NCBI RefSeq assembly: GCF_040137905.1
Contig: NZ_JBEFDG010000053.1
Coordinates: 17,758-81,757 of the forward strand
Length of the DNA: 64,000 bases
Direction: 5' to 3'
From: Corticimicrobacter sp040137905
Lineage (GTDB): Bacteria > Pseudomonadota > Gammaproteobacteria > Burkholderiales > Burkholderiaceae_B
Of this stretch, positions 25,504-34,394 are shown one piece after another. Within the stretch, counting starts at the first letter, position 1, and every line of letters begins with the position of its first letter. The notes below the pieces were generated by a model. That model saw nothing but the letters and a program-made list of their open reading frames with translations, had not been told where the DNA came from and searched no databases. Position numbers and translations under genes: made by a program.

Positions 25504-26097
25504 ATGGATATGACCTCACGCATCAGCGGCCACTTCCGCGACAGCATCGCACTGCTCGAACAAAGCATCCTCGCCCTTTCCGAACCCACTGCCGCCGGCG
25601 TGGACCTGCTGTTTTCAGCACTGATGAACGACGGCAAGATCCTGGCCTGCGGCAATGGTGGCTCTGCCGCCGATGCCCAGCACTTCATCGCCGAACTGGT
25701 CGGCCGCTTCGAGCGTGACCGCCTGCCGCTGGCCGGCGTGGCGCTCAATACCGACACCTCCATCATGACGGCGGTCGCCAACGACTACAGCTACGACCAG
25801 ATTTTCGAACGGCAGGTCACCGCACTGGGGCGCCCTGGCGACGTTCTGGTCGCCATTTCAACCAGCGGGAACTCCGAGAACGTATTGCGGTCAATAGATG
25901 CAGCCCATGAGCGCGAAATGCGGGTCATCGCGCTGACCGGCAAGGGCGGCGGCCGGATCGGTACGCGGCTTGGCCCCGAAGACATACACCTTTGCGTTCC
26001 ACACGATCGCACCATGCGCATCCAGGAGGTTCATATCCTGCTGCTGCATGCACTGTGCGATGGCGTGGACGCCTACCTGCTAGGAGACCCGGCATGA
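25504..26097 (+). CDS. SIS-domain phosphoheptose isomerase-like protein (DiaA/GmhA family)
   Basis: A 197-residue single SIS-domain protein with CGNGGSAADAQHF near residue 50, LVAISTSGNSENV and a C-terminal helix LLLHALCDGVDAYL. Close relatives are GmhA (sedoheptulose-7-phosphate isomerase for LPS heptose) and DiaA, a regulator that binds DnaA. In Burkholderiales a copy typically lies beside yraN and the BON lipoprotein, as here, which is the diaA context of E. coli. Sequence alone does not separate the two functions. Confidence 0.85.
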   Translation: MDMTSRISGHFRDSIALLEQSILALSEPTAAGVDLLFSALMNDGKILACGNGGSAADAQHFIAELVGRFERDRLPLAGVALNTDTSIMTAVANDYSYDQIFERQVTALGRPGDVLVAISTSGNSENVLRSIDAAHEREMRVIALTGKGGGRIGTRLGPEDIHLCVPHDRTMRIQEVHILLLHALCDGVDAYLLGDPA

Positions 26098-26777
26098 TCA
26101 AGTCACAATCTGCCCGCCGCCTGCCCGGCACCTTCGCCCTGTGCAGCATTCTCGCAGCCGGCGCACTGTCCGCCTGCGCCCCGCTGATTGTCGGCGGCGC
26201 AGCCGCCACCACCGCCGTGGTCGTCACCGACCGCCGCACGGCCGGCACGCAACTCGAAGACCAGAGCATTGCCATCAAGGTCGACAGCGCCGAAGCCCAG
26301 CACTTCGGTGACCGCGCCCGCATCAACGCCTCGGCCTACCAGCACCGCGTGCTGCTGACCGGCGATGTACCCAACCAAACGGACAAGGACGAAGCGACAC
26401 GCGTCGCCCAGGGCGTCGAAAATGTCAAGGAAGTCATCAATCAGCTCAACATCGGCCCGCCGGCCAGCTTCAGCGAACGCTCGGGCAACTCCTGGCTGGC
26501 GTCGAAGGTCCGGACCACGCTGATCAATACCCGCGATGTTCCATCCCGCACCATCACCGTCACCGCAGAACGCGGCGTCGTCTACCTGATGGGCCGCGTC
26601 ACCCAGCACGAAGGCAACCTGGCTGCCGCCGCTGCCGCCAGCGTGTCGGGTGTCCGCGAGGTCGTCAAACTGTTCGAGATCCTGACGCCGGAAGAGGCTG
26701 CCCGTCTGGCCGAGGAACAGCGCCAGGCCGAAGCAAAGCGCCAGCAGGAAAGCCGGACGGAAACCATCACCCCTTGA
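26094..26777 (+). CDS. BON-domain outer-membrane lipoprotein (DolP/YraP-like)
   Basis: A 227-residue lipoprotein. The signal ends with lipobox LSAC, followed by APLIVGGAAATTAVVV. Two BON domains follow, each with the R-v-x-L-x-G pattern (HRVLLTGDV and GVVYLMGRV). E. coli DolP (YraP) has the same layout, supports outer-membrane integrity and lies after diaA, matching the order here. The ATG overlaps the stop of the upstream gene. The C-terminal tail is rich in Glu, Arg and Gln and probably helical. Confidence 0.87.
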   Translation: MIKSQSARRLPGTFALCSILAAGALSACAPLIVGGAAATTAVVVTDRRTAGTQLEDQSIAIKVDSAEAQHFGDRARINASAYQHRVLLTGDVPNQTDKDEATRVAQGVENVKEVINQLNIGPPASFSERSGNSWLASKVRTTLINTRDVPSRTITVTAERGVVYLMGRVTQHEGNLAAAAAASVSGVREVVKLFEILTPEEAARLAEEQRQAEAKRQQESRTETITP

Positions 26778-26802
26778 ACCCTTTGCAGACAAACACGCCA
26801 TC

Positions 26803-27294
26803 GTGAAAAAAATAATCGCTGCAGTTGCCCTGGCCGCCGTCGCCGGCGTGGCCGCCTGGTTCTTCCTGCCGGGCAAGACGCCGGCCCCCCAGGTCACGTT
26901 CAATCTCATGAATGGTCAGTCCGTCACGACTGACGACCTGCGCGGCAAGGTCACACTGGTCAAATTCTGGGCCACGAGTTGCGTCACCTGCGTCAAGCAG
27001 ATGCCCGACAACATCGACTACTACAAAACCTATCACGACAAAGGCTTCGACATGATCGCCGTGGCCATGCGCTACGACCCGCCCAGCTATGTCGAGAACT
27101 TCATCGAGACGCGTCAACTGCCCTTTCCTGTGGCCCTCGACAAAAACGGCGAGCTGGCAGAGGCGTTCGGCGACATCCGGCTGACGCCCGTCGCTTTCCT
27201 GATCGATCGCCAGGGCAATATCGTCAAGCGCTACCTGGGCGAATACGACAAAAAAGAATTCCTCGCCACGCTGGAAAAGGCGCTGGCAGGCTAA
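26803..27294 (+). CDS. TlpA-like periplasmic thioredoxin
   Basis: A 163-residue protein with an N-terminal membrane anchor or signal (residues 4-22) and a thioredoxin-fold domain with redox motif CVTC (Cys60, Cys63) inside WATSCVTCVKQMP. A cis-proline segment (RLTPVAF) follows. The family reduces disulfides in the periplasm, for example on cytochrome c or CuA maturation targets. The start codon is GTG at 26803. It is downstream of the BON lipoprotein gene and ends before a dispersed repeat and terminator. Confidence 0.85.
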   Translation: MKKIIAAVALAAVAGVAAWFFLPGKTPAPQVTFNLMNGQSVTTDDLRGKVTLVKFWATSCVTCVKQMPDNIDYYKTYHDKGFDMIAVAMRYDPPSYVENFIETRQLPFPVALDKNGELAEAFGDIRLTPVAFLIDRQGNIVKRYLGEYDKKEFLATLEKALAG

Positions 27295-27342
27295 CCGGGG
27301 CAGGCTCGCCCCAAGGGTGCCTGGCCCGGCCTCGGGCATCTG

Positions 27343-27420
27343 CCCCCACGCTAGTCGCTACGCCTCTGCACTGCTCTCCCCCAGGAGATGCTGTTTGTCT
27401 TGGACTGCCCGGTAAAAAAA
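27343..27420 (+). repeat. Dispersed intergenic repeat, copy 1
   Basis: A roughly 78-bp element that begins CCCCCACGCT, continues with GTCGCT and CTCCCCCAGG, and ends TTTGTCTTGG...GCCCGGTAAAAAAA. A diverged second copy lies at 62957-63036. Both run into an intrinsic terminator and lie between convergent genes. I recall similar C-rich CACGCTTGTCGCT elements in intergenic regions of other Burkholderiales. Confidence 0.7.
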
Positions 27421-27445
27421 TGGCTGCCTCATGGGCAGCCATTTT
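27417..27445. terminator. Bidirectional intrinsic terminator between tlpA-like gene and metQ
   Basis: A 12-bp perfect stem, AAAATGGCTGCC (27417-27428) with GGCAGCCATTTT (27434-27445), has a five-base loop, an A run before it and a T run after it. It can stop transcripts from both convergent genes. Confidence 0.85.
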
Positions 27446-27470
27446 CGATAGTTCACAAAGAACTAGGCCA

Positions 27471-28259
27471 TCAGAACGCCGGCACGACAGCGCCCTTGTA
27501 CTTTTCCAGGATGAAAGCCTTGACCTCGGGCGAATGCAGCACCTCGATCAGGGTCTGCACATCGGCACTGTCCTTGTTGTCGGGACGTGCTGCCACCAGG
27601 TTGGCATAGGGCGAATCCGAACCTTCGATCAGCAGGGCATCGGTGGTCGGGACCAGGCCGGCTTCCAGCGCATAATTGGTATTGATCAGCGCGACATCCA
27701 CGTCTTCCAGCACGCGCGGCAGCGTGGCGGCCTCAAGCTCGCGGAACTTCAGCTTGCGGGGATTCTCGGCCACGTCGCGGGCCGTCGCCAGGATGTTGGA
27801 CGGGTCCTTGAGGGTAATCAGCCCGGCTTTCTGCAGCAGGAGCAGCGCCCGGCCGCCGTTCGAGGGATCGTTGGGAATCGCCACGGTCGCACCATCCTTC
27901 AACTCGGCAAGATCCTTGATCTTGCGCGAGTAGATGCCGAACGGCTCGACATGGACCAGGCCGACGCTGACCAGATCCGTGCCACGATCCTTGTTGAAAG
28001 TATCGAGATAGGGCTGGTGCTGGAAAAAATTGACGTCCAGTTGCTTCTCGAAGACCTGCAGGTTGGGCTGCACATAGTCATTGAAGACCTTGATGTCCAG
28101 TTCGACGCCCTGCTTGGCCAGCTCGGGCTTGGCAAACTCCAGGATCTCCGCATGCGGTACCGGCGTTGCCGCCACCGACAACTTGCCGGCAAAACTGGCC
28201 GATGCGCTCACAGCCAGGACCGAGGCGCCCAGCGCCACCACGAGTTGCTTCAGTTTCAT
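27471..28259 (-). CDS. metQ: Methionine ABC transporter substrate-binding protein
   Basis: A 262-residue NlpA-family protein with a signal peptide ending ASASFAGKL, a TPVPHAEIL block and the VNFFQHQPYL block that is diagnostic for MetQ. It binds D- or L-methionine in the periplasm and delivers it to MetNI. The signal has no lipobox cysteine, so the protein appears soluble rather than a lipoprotein. ATG 28259 was chosen. It is last in the metN-metI-metQ order. Confidence 0.94.
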   Translation of the reverse strand: MKLKQLVVALGASVLAVSASASFAGKLSVAATPVPHAEILEFAKPELAKQGVELDIKVFNDYVQPNLQVFEKQLDVNFFQHQPYLDTFNKDRGTDLVSVGLVHVEPFGIYSRKIKDLAELKDGATVAIPNDPSNGGRALLLLQKAGLITLKDPSNILATARDVAENPRKLKFRELEAATLPRVLEDVDVALINTNYALEAGLVPTTDALLIEGSDSPYANLVAARPDNKDSADVQTLIEVLHSPEVKAFILEKYKGAVVPAF

Positions 28260-28287
28260 AGGTTTCTCCCAAAAAATAAATAAAAAC

Positions 28288-28962
28288 TCACTTGCGCTTG
28301 AGCCTGACCACCAGCCAGTCACCAAATACCTGGGTCAACTGGACCATCACGACCAGGATGGAAACGGTCACTACCATGACATCGGTCTGGTAGCGCTGAT
28401 AACCGAAGCGCACGGCCAGGTCACCGAGGCCGCCACCGCCGATCACCCCCGACATGGCCGAATAGCCCACCAGCGTAATGGCGGTCACGATCACCGCAGC
28501 CACGATAGCCGTCGTAGCCTCAGGCAGCAGTGCCCACCAGACGGTCTGCCCCGAGTCGGCACCCAGCGCCTGGCACGCCTCCATGACGCCCGGATCGAGC
28601 TCACGCAAGGCATTCTCGACCAGGCGAGCGAAGAACGGTGCAGCACTCGCCACCAGCGGCGGCACCGAACCGGCCACACCCAGCGAGGTACCGGCCAGCA
28701 TGCGGGTCAGCGGAATCATTACGATCAGCAGGATCAGGAACGGAACGGACCGCAGCACATTCACGCAAATGGACAGCAGACCGTACAGTGCACGGTTTTC
28801 CAGCATCTGCCCGCGTCCGGTCAGGAACAGCACCACCCCCAGCGGCAGACCGATCAATATCGTGAACAGCAGCGCCAGACCTGTCATGAGCAACGTGTCG
28901 CCGGTAGCTTCCAGGATCATCCACCAGTCCATGCCTGCCAGGGATTGCCAGAATCCGCTCAT
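28288..28962 (-). CDS. metI: Methionine ABC transporter permease
   Basis: A 224-residue membrane protein with five or so helices and the inner-membrane-component loop EACQALGADSGQTVWWALLPEA, which contacts the ATPase. The block NVLRSVPFLILLI is typical of MetI. Its start overlaps the metN stop by 4 bp (ATGA). Confidence 0.94.
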   Translation of the reverse strand: MSGFWQSLAGMDWWMILEATGDTLLMTGLALLFTILIGLPLGVVLFLTGRGQMLENRALYGLLSICVNVLRSVPFLILLIVMIPLTRMLAGTSLGVAGSVPPLVASAAPFFARLVENALRELDPGVMEACQALGADSGQTVWWALLPEATTAIVAAVIVTAITLVGYSAMSGVIGGGGLGDLAVRFGYQRYQTDVMVVTVSILVVMVQLTQVFGDWLVVRLKRK

Positions 28963-29972
28963 GCCTTCAACTCCTCGAATTCAACCCCTTCCCGCGCCAG
29001 CATCTCGGGGAGCTGGGCCAGTGCTGCATCGGTGCCGGACACGGCCAGCACCAACTGACCATAGGCCGTATTCTTGATCCGCCCCACCGAGCCCTGAAGG
29101 ATACTGAGATCCAGTGCCAGGTCACGGCTGATCCGGCTCAACACCGGCTGGGCAATGGCATCCTCGCGAAAGCTCAGTCTCACCAGGCGACCATTGACGC
29201 CATCGGCCAGCGCCTCCCAGCCCTGGGCATCGATACCGCTTTCGGCCAGCAGGGCCTGCGTGACTTCATGGCGTGGATGCAGGAAAACATCCACCACCGG
29301 TCCTTCCTCGACAATGCGCCCGCCTTCTATCACAGCCACCCGGTCGCAGATGCGCCGGATCACATCCATGCCATGCGTAATCAGCACAATGGTCAGGCCA
29401 AGCTGCTGGTTGATCTCCATCAGCAGCTTGAGAATGGCCTGCGTGGTTTCGGGATCCAGCGCCGACGTGGCTTCGTCGCACAGCAGGACCTCGGGACGAT
29501 TGGCCAGGGCACGGGCGATCCCGACACGCTGGCGCTGGCCCCCCGACAGTTGGCGCGGATACTTGTGCTGCTGGCCTTCCAGGCCAACCAGCGCGAGCAC
29601 CTCGGCAACCCGCTGCTCGGCTTCGCGGCGCGGCACCCCTGCCAGCCGCAGCGGGAAACGCACATTTTCGAATACGGTTCGGGAGTCCAGCAGGTTGAAA
29701 TGCTGGAATACCATGCCTATGCGCTGGCGCAACCGCCTCAACGCAGCGCCCTGCAGCCCGGTAATGTCTTCGCCGCCGATATGCACGCTGCCCGTATCGG
29801 GGCGCTCCAGCAGATTGATCATGCGGATGAGCGTGCTTTTCCCGGCACCGGACCGACCGATGATACCGAACACCTCGCCCTTGCGGACCTGCAGGCTGAC
29901 ACCCGCCAGCGCAGCATGCACCCCGCCATCCGGCGTGCGGTAATGCTTGGTGAGATGCGACAGTTCAATCAC
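28959..29972 (-). CDS. metN: Methionine ABC transporter ATP-binding protein
   Basis: A 337-residue ATPase with Walker A GRSGAGKST, signature LSGGQRQRVGIARAL, Walker B VLLCDEATSALD and switch histidine LITHGMD. A C-terminal NIL domain (from about residue 260) gives allosteric inhibition by internal methionine. It is the first gene of the operon, with its promoter in the 243-bp gap before argB. No SAM riboswitch was recognised in that gap. Confidence 0.95.
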   Translation of the reverse strand: MIELSHLTKHYRTPDGGVHAALAGVSLQVRKGEVFGIIGRSGAGKSTLIRMINLLERPDTGSVHIGGEDITGLQGAALRRLRQRIGMVFQHFNLLDSRTVFENVRFPLRLAGVPRREAEQRVAEVLALVGLEGQQHKYPRQLSGGQRQRVGIARALANRPEVLLCDEATSALDPETTQAILKLLMEINQQLGLTIVLITHGMDVIRRICDRVAVIEGGRIVEEGPVVDVFLHPRHEVTQALLAESGIDAQGWEALADGVNGRLVRLSFREDAIAQPVLSRISRDLALDLSILQGSVGRIKNTAYGQLVLAVSGTDAALAQLPEMLAREGVEFEELKA

Positions 29973-30039
29973 GGCGGTTCAACCTCGTTGCGTACCCGGG
30001 AAAATCCCGAGAGCCTTGATCGGCAGATAAATATATAGT

Positions 30040-30082
30040 TATTTCAATCGTCATTCTTATATATTAAAGCTATATTGAAATA
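30040..30082. promoter_or_regulatory. Inverted repeat in the AT-rich metN/argB divergent region
   Basis: TATTTCAAT (30040-30048) and ATTGAAATA (30074-30082) are perfect 9-bp inverted arms 25 bp apart, in a short AT-rich block (about 30026-30083) of an otherwise GC-rich region. The block lies 70-110 bp before metN and likely holds its promoter. A possible argB -10 box, TACAAT, is at 30163-30168. Confidence 0.4.
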
Positions 30083-30215
30083 TGGATGCGACGCTGATTC
30101 CAGCGTGCCTCGTGCAGTGCGCCGCTGCCACAGGCCCCTATCGCACAGCCGGCTTCACTGGCTACAATGACCGTTCCCGATTCTGACTGATCATGCACCC
30201 GGAGTCTTCGCCGAC

Positions 30216-31139
30216 ATGAGCACTTCTTCCGTTCCCGACAGCGCCGACCTTTTGACCACTGCCACGCTGGCGTCCAGGCTCAAGGCCGATGTGCTTGCCG
30301 AAGCGTTGCCGTATATCCGCCGTTTTCACAACAAGACCATCGTCATCAAATACGGCGGCAATGCCATGACCGACGAACGGCTGCAGCGCAGTTTCGCACA
30401 TGACGTCGTGATGCTCAAACTGGTCGGACTCAAGCCGGTGGTCGTGCACGGTGGCGGCCCGCAGATCGACGCCGCACTGCAACGCGTCGGCAAGCAGAGC
30501 AGCTTCATCCAGGGCATGCGCGTGACCGATGCCGAGACCGTCGAAGTCGTCGAATGGGTGCTGGGCGGCCAGGTGCAACAAGACATCGTCATGATGATCA
30601 ACGAGGCCGGCGGCAAGGCCGTAGGACTGACCGGCAAGGACGGCGGTCTGATCCAGGCCCGCAAGAAACTGATGCCCAGCAAGGAAAATCCTGGCGAACT
30701 GATCGATATCGGTTATGTAGGCGAAATCTCGCAAGTCGAACCGGCCGTCGTGAAAGCGCTGCAGGATGACCAGTTCATTCCGGTCATCTCCCCCATCGGC
30801 TTCGGCGAAGACGGCATGGCCTACAACATCAATGCCGACCTCGTGGCCGGCAAGATGGCCGAAGTGCTGGGCGCAGAGAAGTTGCTCATGATGACCAACA
30901 TCCCTGGCGTGATGGACAAGGCCGGCAACCTCCTGACCGGACTGTCGGCTCGCGAGATCCATGCGATGTTCGAGGATGGCACCATCTCCGGGGGCATGCT
31001 GCCCAAACTGGCCTCGGCACTCGAGGCTGCCAGCAACGGCGTCAATTCAGTCCACATTGTCGACGGTCGTGTCGAACACTGCCTGCTGCTCGAGATCCTG
31101 ACCGACCGCGGCGTCGGCACCATGATCCGCGCAGGCTGA
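30216..31139 (+). CDS. argB: Acetylglutamate kinase
   Basis: A 307-residue amino-acid kinase that phosphorylates N-acetylglutamate in arginine synthesis. Key blocks are VIKYGGNAM near residue 46, VVHGGGPQIDAAL, LTGKDGGL and NINADLVAGKMAEVLGAEKL. Length and motifs are normal. It has its own upstream region and is followed after 9 bp by a HAD-family gene, a common pairing in Burkholderiales. Confidence 0.96.
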   Translation: MSTSSVPDSADLLTTATLASRLKADVLAEALPYIRRFHNKTIVIKYGGNAMTDERLQRSFAHDVVMLKLVGLKPVVVHGGGPQIDAALQRVGKQSSFIQGMRVTDAETVEVVEWVLGGQVQQDIVMMINEAGGKAVGLTGKDGGLIQARKKLMPSKENPGELIDIGYVGEISQVEPAVVKALQDDQFIPVISPIGFGEDGMAYNINADLVAGKMAEVLGAEKLLMMTNIPGVMDKAGNLLTGLSAREIHAMFEDGTISGGMLPKLASALEAASNGVNSVHIVDGRVEHCLLLEILTDRGVGTMIRAG

Positions 31140-31148
31140 CAGCCCGGC

Positions 31149-31964
31149 ATGCCCGTCACGTCGAATCGGCCGCGCACACAATCATCCGGGGCGCTCGTGC
31201 GCGGTCCGGAACGAACCCTGGCAGGGCCGCCCAGACGCCTGCGAGCCAATCGCATCGCCAGCAATGGTACGCATGCCAAATCGGGCAGCGGCCCGGTCTG
31301 GCTGTTCGACCTGGACAACACGCTGCACGACACCTCGCATGCGATTTTCCCGCAGATAGACCGGCACATGACACAGGCGGTGCAGTCCATGCTGCAGGTC
31401 GACGAAGCGCAGGCGCATATCCTGCGTGAGCGCTACTGGCGTCGCTACGGTGCCACCATGATCGGCATGGTGCGCCATCATGGCGTCGATGCCCGTGAAT
31501 TCCTGGCACGCAGCCACGGTTTCGACATTCCACCCCTTATACGGGCCGAGCGCGACCTGCCACGCCTGCTCTCGCGCCTGCCCGGGCGCCGCATCCTGCT
31601 GACCAATGCGCCGCTCTGCTACGCCACGACCGTGCTGCGCCACCTGGGCATCCTGCACCTGTTCGACAGTCTGTGGGGCATCGAGGAGATGCAGTTGCAC
31701 GGCCAGTTCCGGCCCAAGCCCTCGCGCAGCATGCTGCGCCACGTGCTGGCCCGTGAGGGTATCGAGTCACACCACGCCGTCCTGGTCGAGGATACGCTGG
31801 ACAACCTTCGTGCCGCCCGTGCCACCGGCATGGGCACGGTCTACATCCATCACCCACATACCCCTTTCGGTGGCAAGCATCACAGACGACCTGGCTACGT
31901 CGATCTGCGCATCAATAATCTGCGGCAACTGCTGCTGCACGCATCCGCCCGTTTCCTCGTCTGA
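31149..31964 (+). CDS. HAD-family pyrimidine 5'-nucleotidase
   Basis: A HAD hydrolase of the SDT1/pyrimidine-nucleotidase group with motif I FDLDNTLHD, motif II LLTNAP and motif IV VEDTLDNLRAA. It would dephosphorylate nucleoside monophosphates. The reading from ATG 31149 gives 271 residues, with about 48 basic residues before the catalytic domain; relatives usually start near GPVWLFDLDNT. Either the protein has an extension or translation begins at a non-ATG codon further in. It is co-directional with argB. Confidence 0.82.
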   Translation: MPVTSNRPRTQSSGALVRGPERTLAGPPRRLRANRIASNGTHAKSGSGPVWLFDLDNTLHDTSHAIFPQIDRHMTQAVQSMLQVDEAQAHILRERYWRRYGATMIGMVRHHGVDAREFLARSHGFDIPPLIRAERDLPRLLSRLPGRRILLTNAPLCYATTVLRHLGILHLFDSLWGIEEMQLHGQFRPKPSRSMLRHVLAREGIESHHAVLVEDTLDNLRAARATGMGTVYIHHPHTPFGGKHHRRPGYVDLRINNLRQLLLHASARFLV

Positions 31965-32021
31965 CCACCCGCCAGCCCATCCGGGCAGGCATTGATGGAG
32001 GTATTGTTTTGCCCACCAACA

Positions 32022-32092
32022 AGAATGATTCTCCATTCTAATTTCCACACATTTTTTCAGGGTTTTCCCTTAATCACGGTTATACTGTAACC
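32022..32092 (+). promoter_or_regulatory. Promoter/operator region of the DASS transporter gene
   Basis: Two inverted repeats occur in the 193-bp upstream gap. AGAATG (32022-32027) pairs with CATTCT (32034-32039) across 6 bp. GGTTA (32078-32082) pairs with TAACC (32088-32092) across 5 bp and overlaps TATACT (32081-32086), a good -10 box. No clear -35 hexamer is seen, which would fit activator-dependent control. Confidence 0.4.
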
Positions 32093-32157
32093 ATCGTTTT
32101 CATCAACGGGACAGGCCTCACAAAGGCTGCCACCCAGTGCATCACGAGAGACCGACC

Positions 32158-33651
32158 ATGTTAAACATGCTCAGATACTTCAGAGAAGCCGTACCATTCA
32201 AGTTCTGGCCGGCCACCATCACCACCCTCGTCCTTTTTGCCCTGTTGCTGGTGCCTACACCAGAAGGCTTGACGCCAAAATCCTGGGCCTTGCTGGCCAT
32301 TTTCATCACCACCATCGTCGCCATCATCCTGAAGGTCATGGTGATCGGCGTGATGTCGATGATGGCCATCATGATCATCTCGCTGTCGCAGGTCACGGCA
32401 GATTCGTCCAAGGCTGCCATCGCCGATGCGCTGAGCAGCTTCTCCAGCCCGCTGATCTGGCTGATCGTGGTCTCCATCCTGATATCGCGCGGCCTGAAGA
32501 AAACCGGCCTGGGTGCCCGCATCGGCTACATCTTCATTTCGCTCCTGGGCAAGCGCACCATCGGTATCGGCTACGGCCTGGCCGTCTGCGAACTGTTGCT
32601 GGCCCCTTTCACGCCCAGCAATACGGCACGTGGCGGCGGTATCGTCCACCCGATCATGCGTTCGATTGCCAATGCCTTCGATTCCGACCCGGAAAAAGGC
32701 ACGCAGGGCAAGATCGGTACCTATCTGGCTCTGGTCAACTACCACGCCAACCCGATCACTTCGGCCATGTTCATCACGGCCACGGCACCCAACCCGCTGG
32801 TCGTGGACTTCGTCGCCAAGGCCACCAACAACGACTTCCACCTATCGTGGGGCACCTGGGCACTGTGCATGCTGCTGCCCGGTCTGGTCGCCATCCTGCT
32901 GATGCCCATCATCATCTATTTCCTGGCCCCCCCGGAAATCAAGCACACGCCCAACGCTGTCACCTTCGCCAAGGATGAGTTGCGCAAGCTGGGCAAGCTC
33001 CGTCCGCCAGAAATCGTCATGATGTCGGTCTTCATCCTGCTGCTGGTGCTGTGGGCAGACGTTCCCGCCATGCTGTTTGGCCCGGCCTTCAAGATCGATG
33101 CCACCGTCGTCGCCCTGCTCGGCCTGTTCCTGCTGCTGCTCACCGGCACCATCACCTGGGATGACGTGCTCAGCGAAAAAAGCGCCTGGGATACCCTGAT
33201 CTGGTTCGGTGCGCTGGTCATGATGGCCGGCCAGCTCAACAAGCACGGCGTGATCTCGTGGTTCTCCGAAGGCCTGCGCAGCGGCATCGTCAGCAGCGGC
33301 ATGAGCTGGGAAATGGCCGCCTCCGTGCTGGTCCTGATCTTCCTGTTCTCGCACTATTTCTTCGCCAGCACGACCGCCCACATCAGCGCCATGATGCTGG
33401 CCTTCCTGACTGTCGGCGTCAGCCTGATTCCGCCCGAGTATGTCAATGTATTCATGCTGATCATGGCGGCATCGTCCTGCATCATGATGACGCTCACCCA
33501 CTATGCCACGGGCACCTCGCCGATCATCTTCGGCAGTGGCTACGTGACCATGGGCAAATGGTGGCAGGTCGGCTTCGTAATGGCAGTCTGCGAACTGATC
33601 ATCTTCGCCGTCGTCGGCGGGATCTGGTGGAAGGTGCTCGGCTACTGGTGA
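32158..33651 (+). CDS. Di/tricarboxylate:anion symporter, DASS (SLC13/CitT) family
   Basis: A 497-residue polytopic inner-membrane protein with about twelve hydrophobic segments. The two re-entrant signature loops of the family are visible: APFTPSNTARGGGIVHP and HYATGTSPIIFGSGYV. Members of the CitT/TtdT/YbhI branch exchange citrate, tartrate or other dicarboxylates with succinate. The substrate is unknown. No two-component citrate sensor or lyase genes are nearby. ATG 32158 was chosen. The 3' end overlaps the convergent moeB gene by 10 bp. Confidence 0.88.
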   Translation: MLNMLRYFREAVPFKFWPATITTLVLFALLLVPTPEGLTPKSWALLAIFITTIVAIILKVMVIGVMSMMAIMIISLSQVTADSSKAAIADALSSFSSPLIWLIVVSILISRGLKKTGLGARIGYIFISLLGKRTIGIGYGLAVCELLLAPFTPSNTARGGGIVHPIMRSIANAFDSDPEKGTQGKIGTYLALVNYHANPITSAMFITATAPNPLVVDFVAKATNNDFHLSWGTWALCMLLPGLVAILLMPIIIYFLAPPEIKHTPNAVTFAKDELRKLGKLRPPEIVMMSVFILLLVLWADVPAMLFGPAFKIDATVVALLGLFLLLLTGTITWDDVLSEKSAWDTLIWFGALVMMAGQLNKHGVISWFSEGLRSGIVSSGMSWEMAASVLVLIFLFSHYFFASTTAHISAMMLAFLTVGVSLIPPEYVNVFMLIMAASSCIMMTLTHYATGTSPIIFGSGYVTMGKWWQVGFVMAVCELIIFAVVGGIWWKVLGYW

Positions 33652-34394
33652 TATCCGCACACCGGACAGGCGGGGTCGCGTGCGACCCGCACTGTCCGCC
33701 ACTGCATGCTGAACGCATCCAGCAGCAACAGACGGCCGGCCAGGGTATCGCCCACGCCGGCCATTATTTTGAGTGCTTCGGCAGCCTGCAGACTGCCTAC
33801 GATGCCCACCAGGGGTGCAAATACCCCCGAGGTGGCGCAATTCAATTCCACCGCCTCCTCCGCCTCCGGAAACAGACAGTGATAGCAGGGCGCATCGTCG
33901 CGCCGCATGTCGAAGACGCTGACCTGCCCATCGAAACGGATCGCCGCACCTGACACCAGCGGCTTGCGACAGGTCACGCAGGCACGATTGATGGCGTGCC
34001 GCGTGGCGAAGTTATCGGTACAGTCGAGTACGACATCGGCCTGGCGCACCTGTTCCAGCAGCACTTCGCCAGACAGGCGCTCGACCAGCGCCACCACCTC
34101 GATCTCGGGATTGAGCGCCTGCAGCATCGTACGCCCTGACTCGGCCTTGTGAAGCCCGAGTCGGTCCGTCGTATGCAGGATCTGCCGCTGCAGGTTGCTC
34201 AGTTCGACCCGGTCATCATCGGCCAGCACCAGACGGCGCACACCCGACGCCGCCAGATAGGCCGCCGCAGGAGAACCCAGACCACCCGCCCCTATGATCA
34301 GGGCGCTGGCAGCGCAGACTTTTTCCTGCGCCTCGTAGCCGAATTCGTCCAGCAGGATGTGCCGGGCGTAGCGCAGCAGTTGCTGATCGTTCAT
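33642..34394 (-). CDS. moeB: Molybdopterin-synthase adenylyltransferase (MoeB/ThiF family)
   Basis: A 250-residue E1-like enzyme that adenylates the C-terminus of MoaD or ThiS. It has the nucleotide-binding GAGGLGSPAAAYLAASGV, DDDRVELSNLQRQILH, and two zinc CxxC pairs (CYHC and CPVC near the C-terminus). The catalytic-type cysteine would be in AINRACVTCRKPLV. MoeB and ThiF cannot be told apart with certainty; MoeB is the usual call next to ctpA. Its ATG overlaps the ctpA stop. Confidence 0.87.
   Translation of the reverse strand: MNDQQLLRYARHILLDEFGYEAQEKVCAASALIIGAGGLGSPAAAYLAASGVRRLVLADDDRVELSNLQRQILHTTDRLGLHKAESGRTMLQALNPEIEVVALVERLSGEVLLEQVRQADVVLDCTDNFATRHAINRACVTCRKPLVSGAAIRFDGQVSVFDMRRDDAPCYHCLFPEAEEAVELNCATSGVFAPLVGIVGSLQAAEALKIMAGVGDTLAGRLLLLDAFSMQWRTVRVARDPACPVCGYHQ

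Noticed and set aside
29973..30215. A SAM riboswitch before metNIQ
   Set aside because: I could not identify the conserved core of any SAM riboswitch class on the minus strand.
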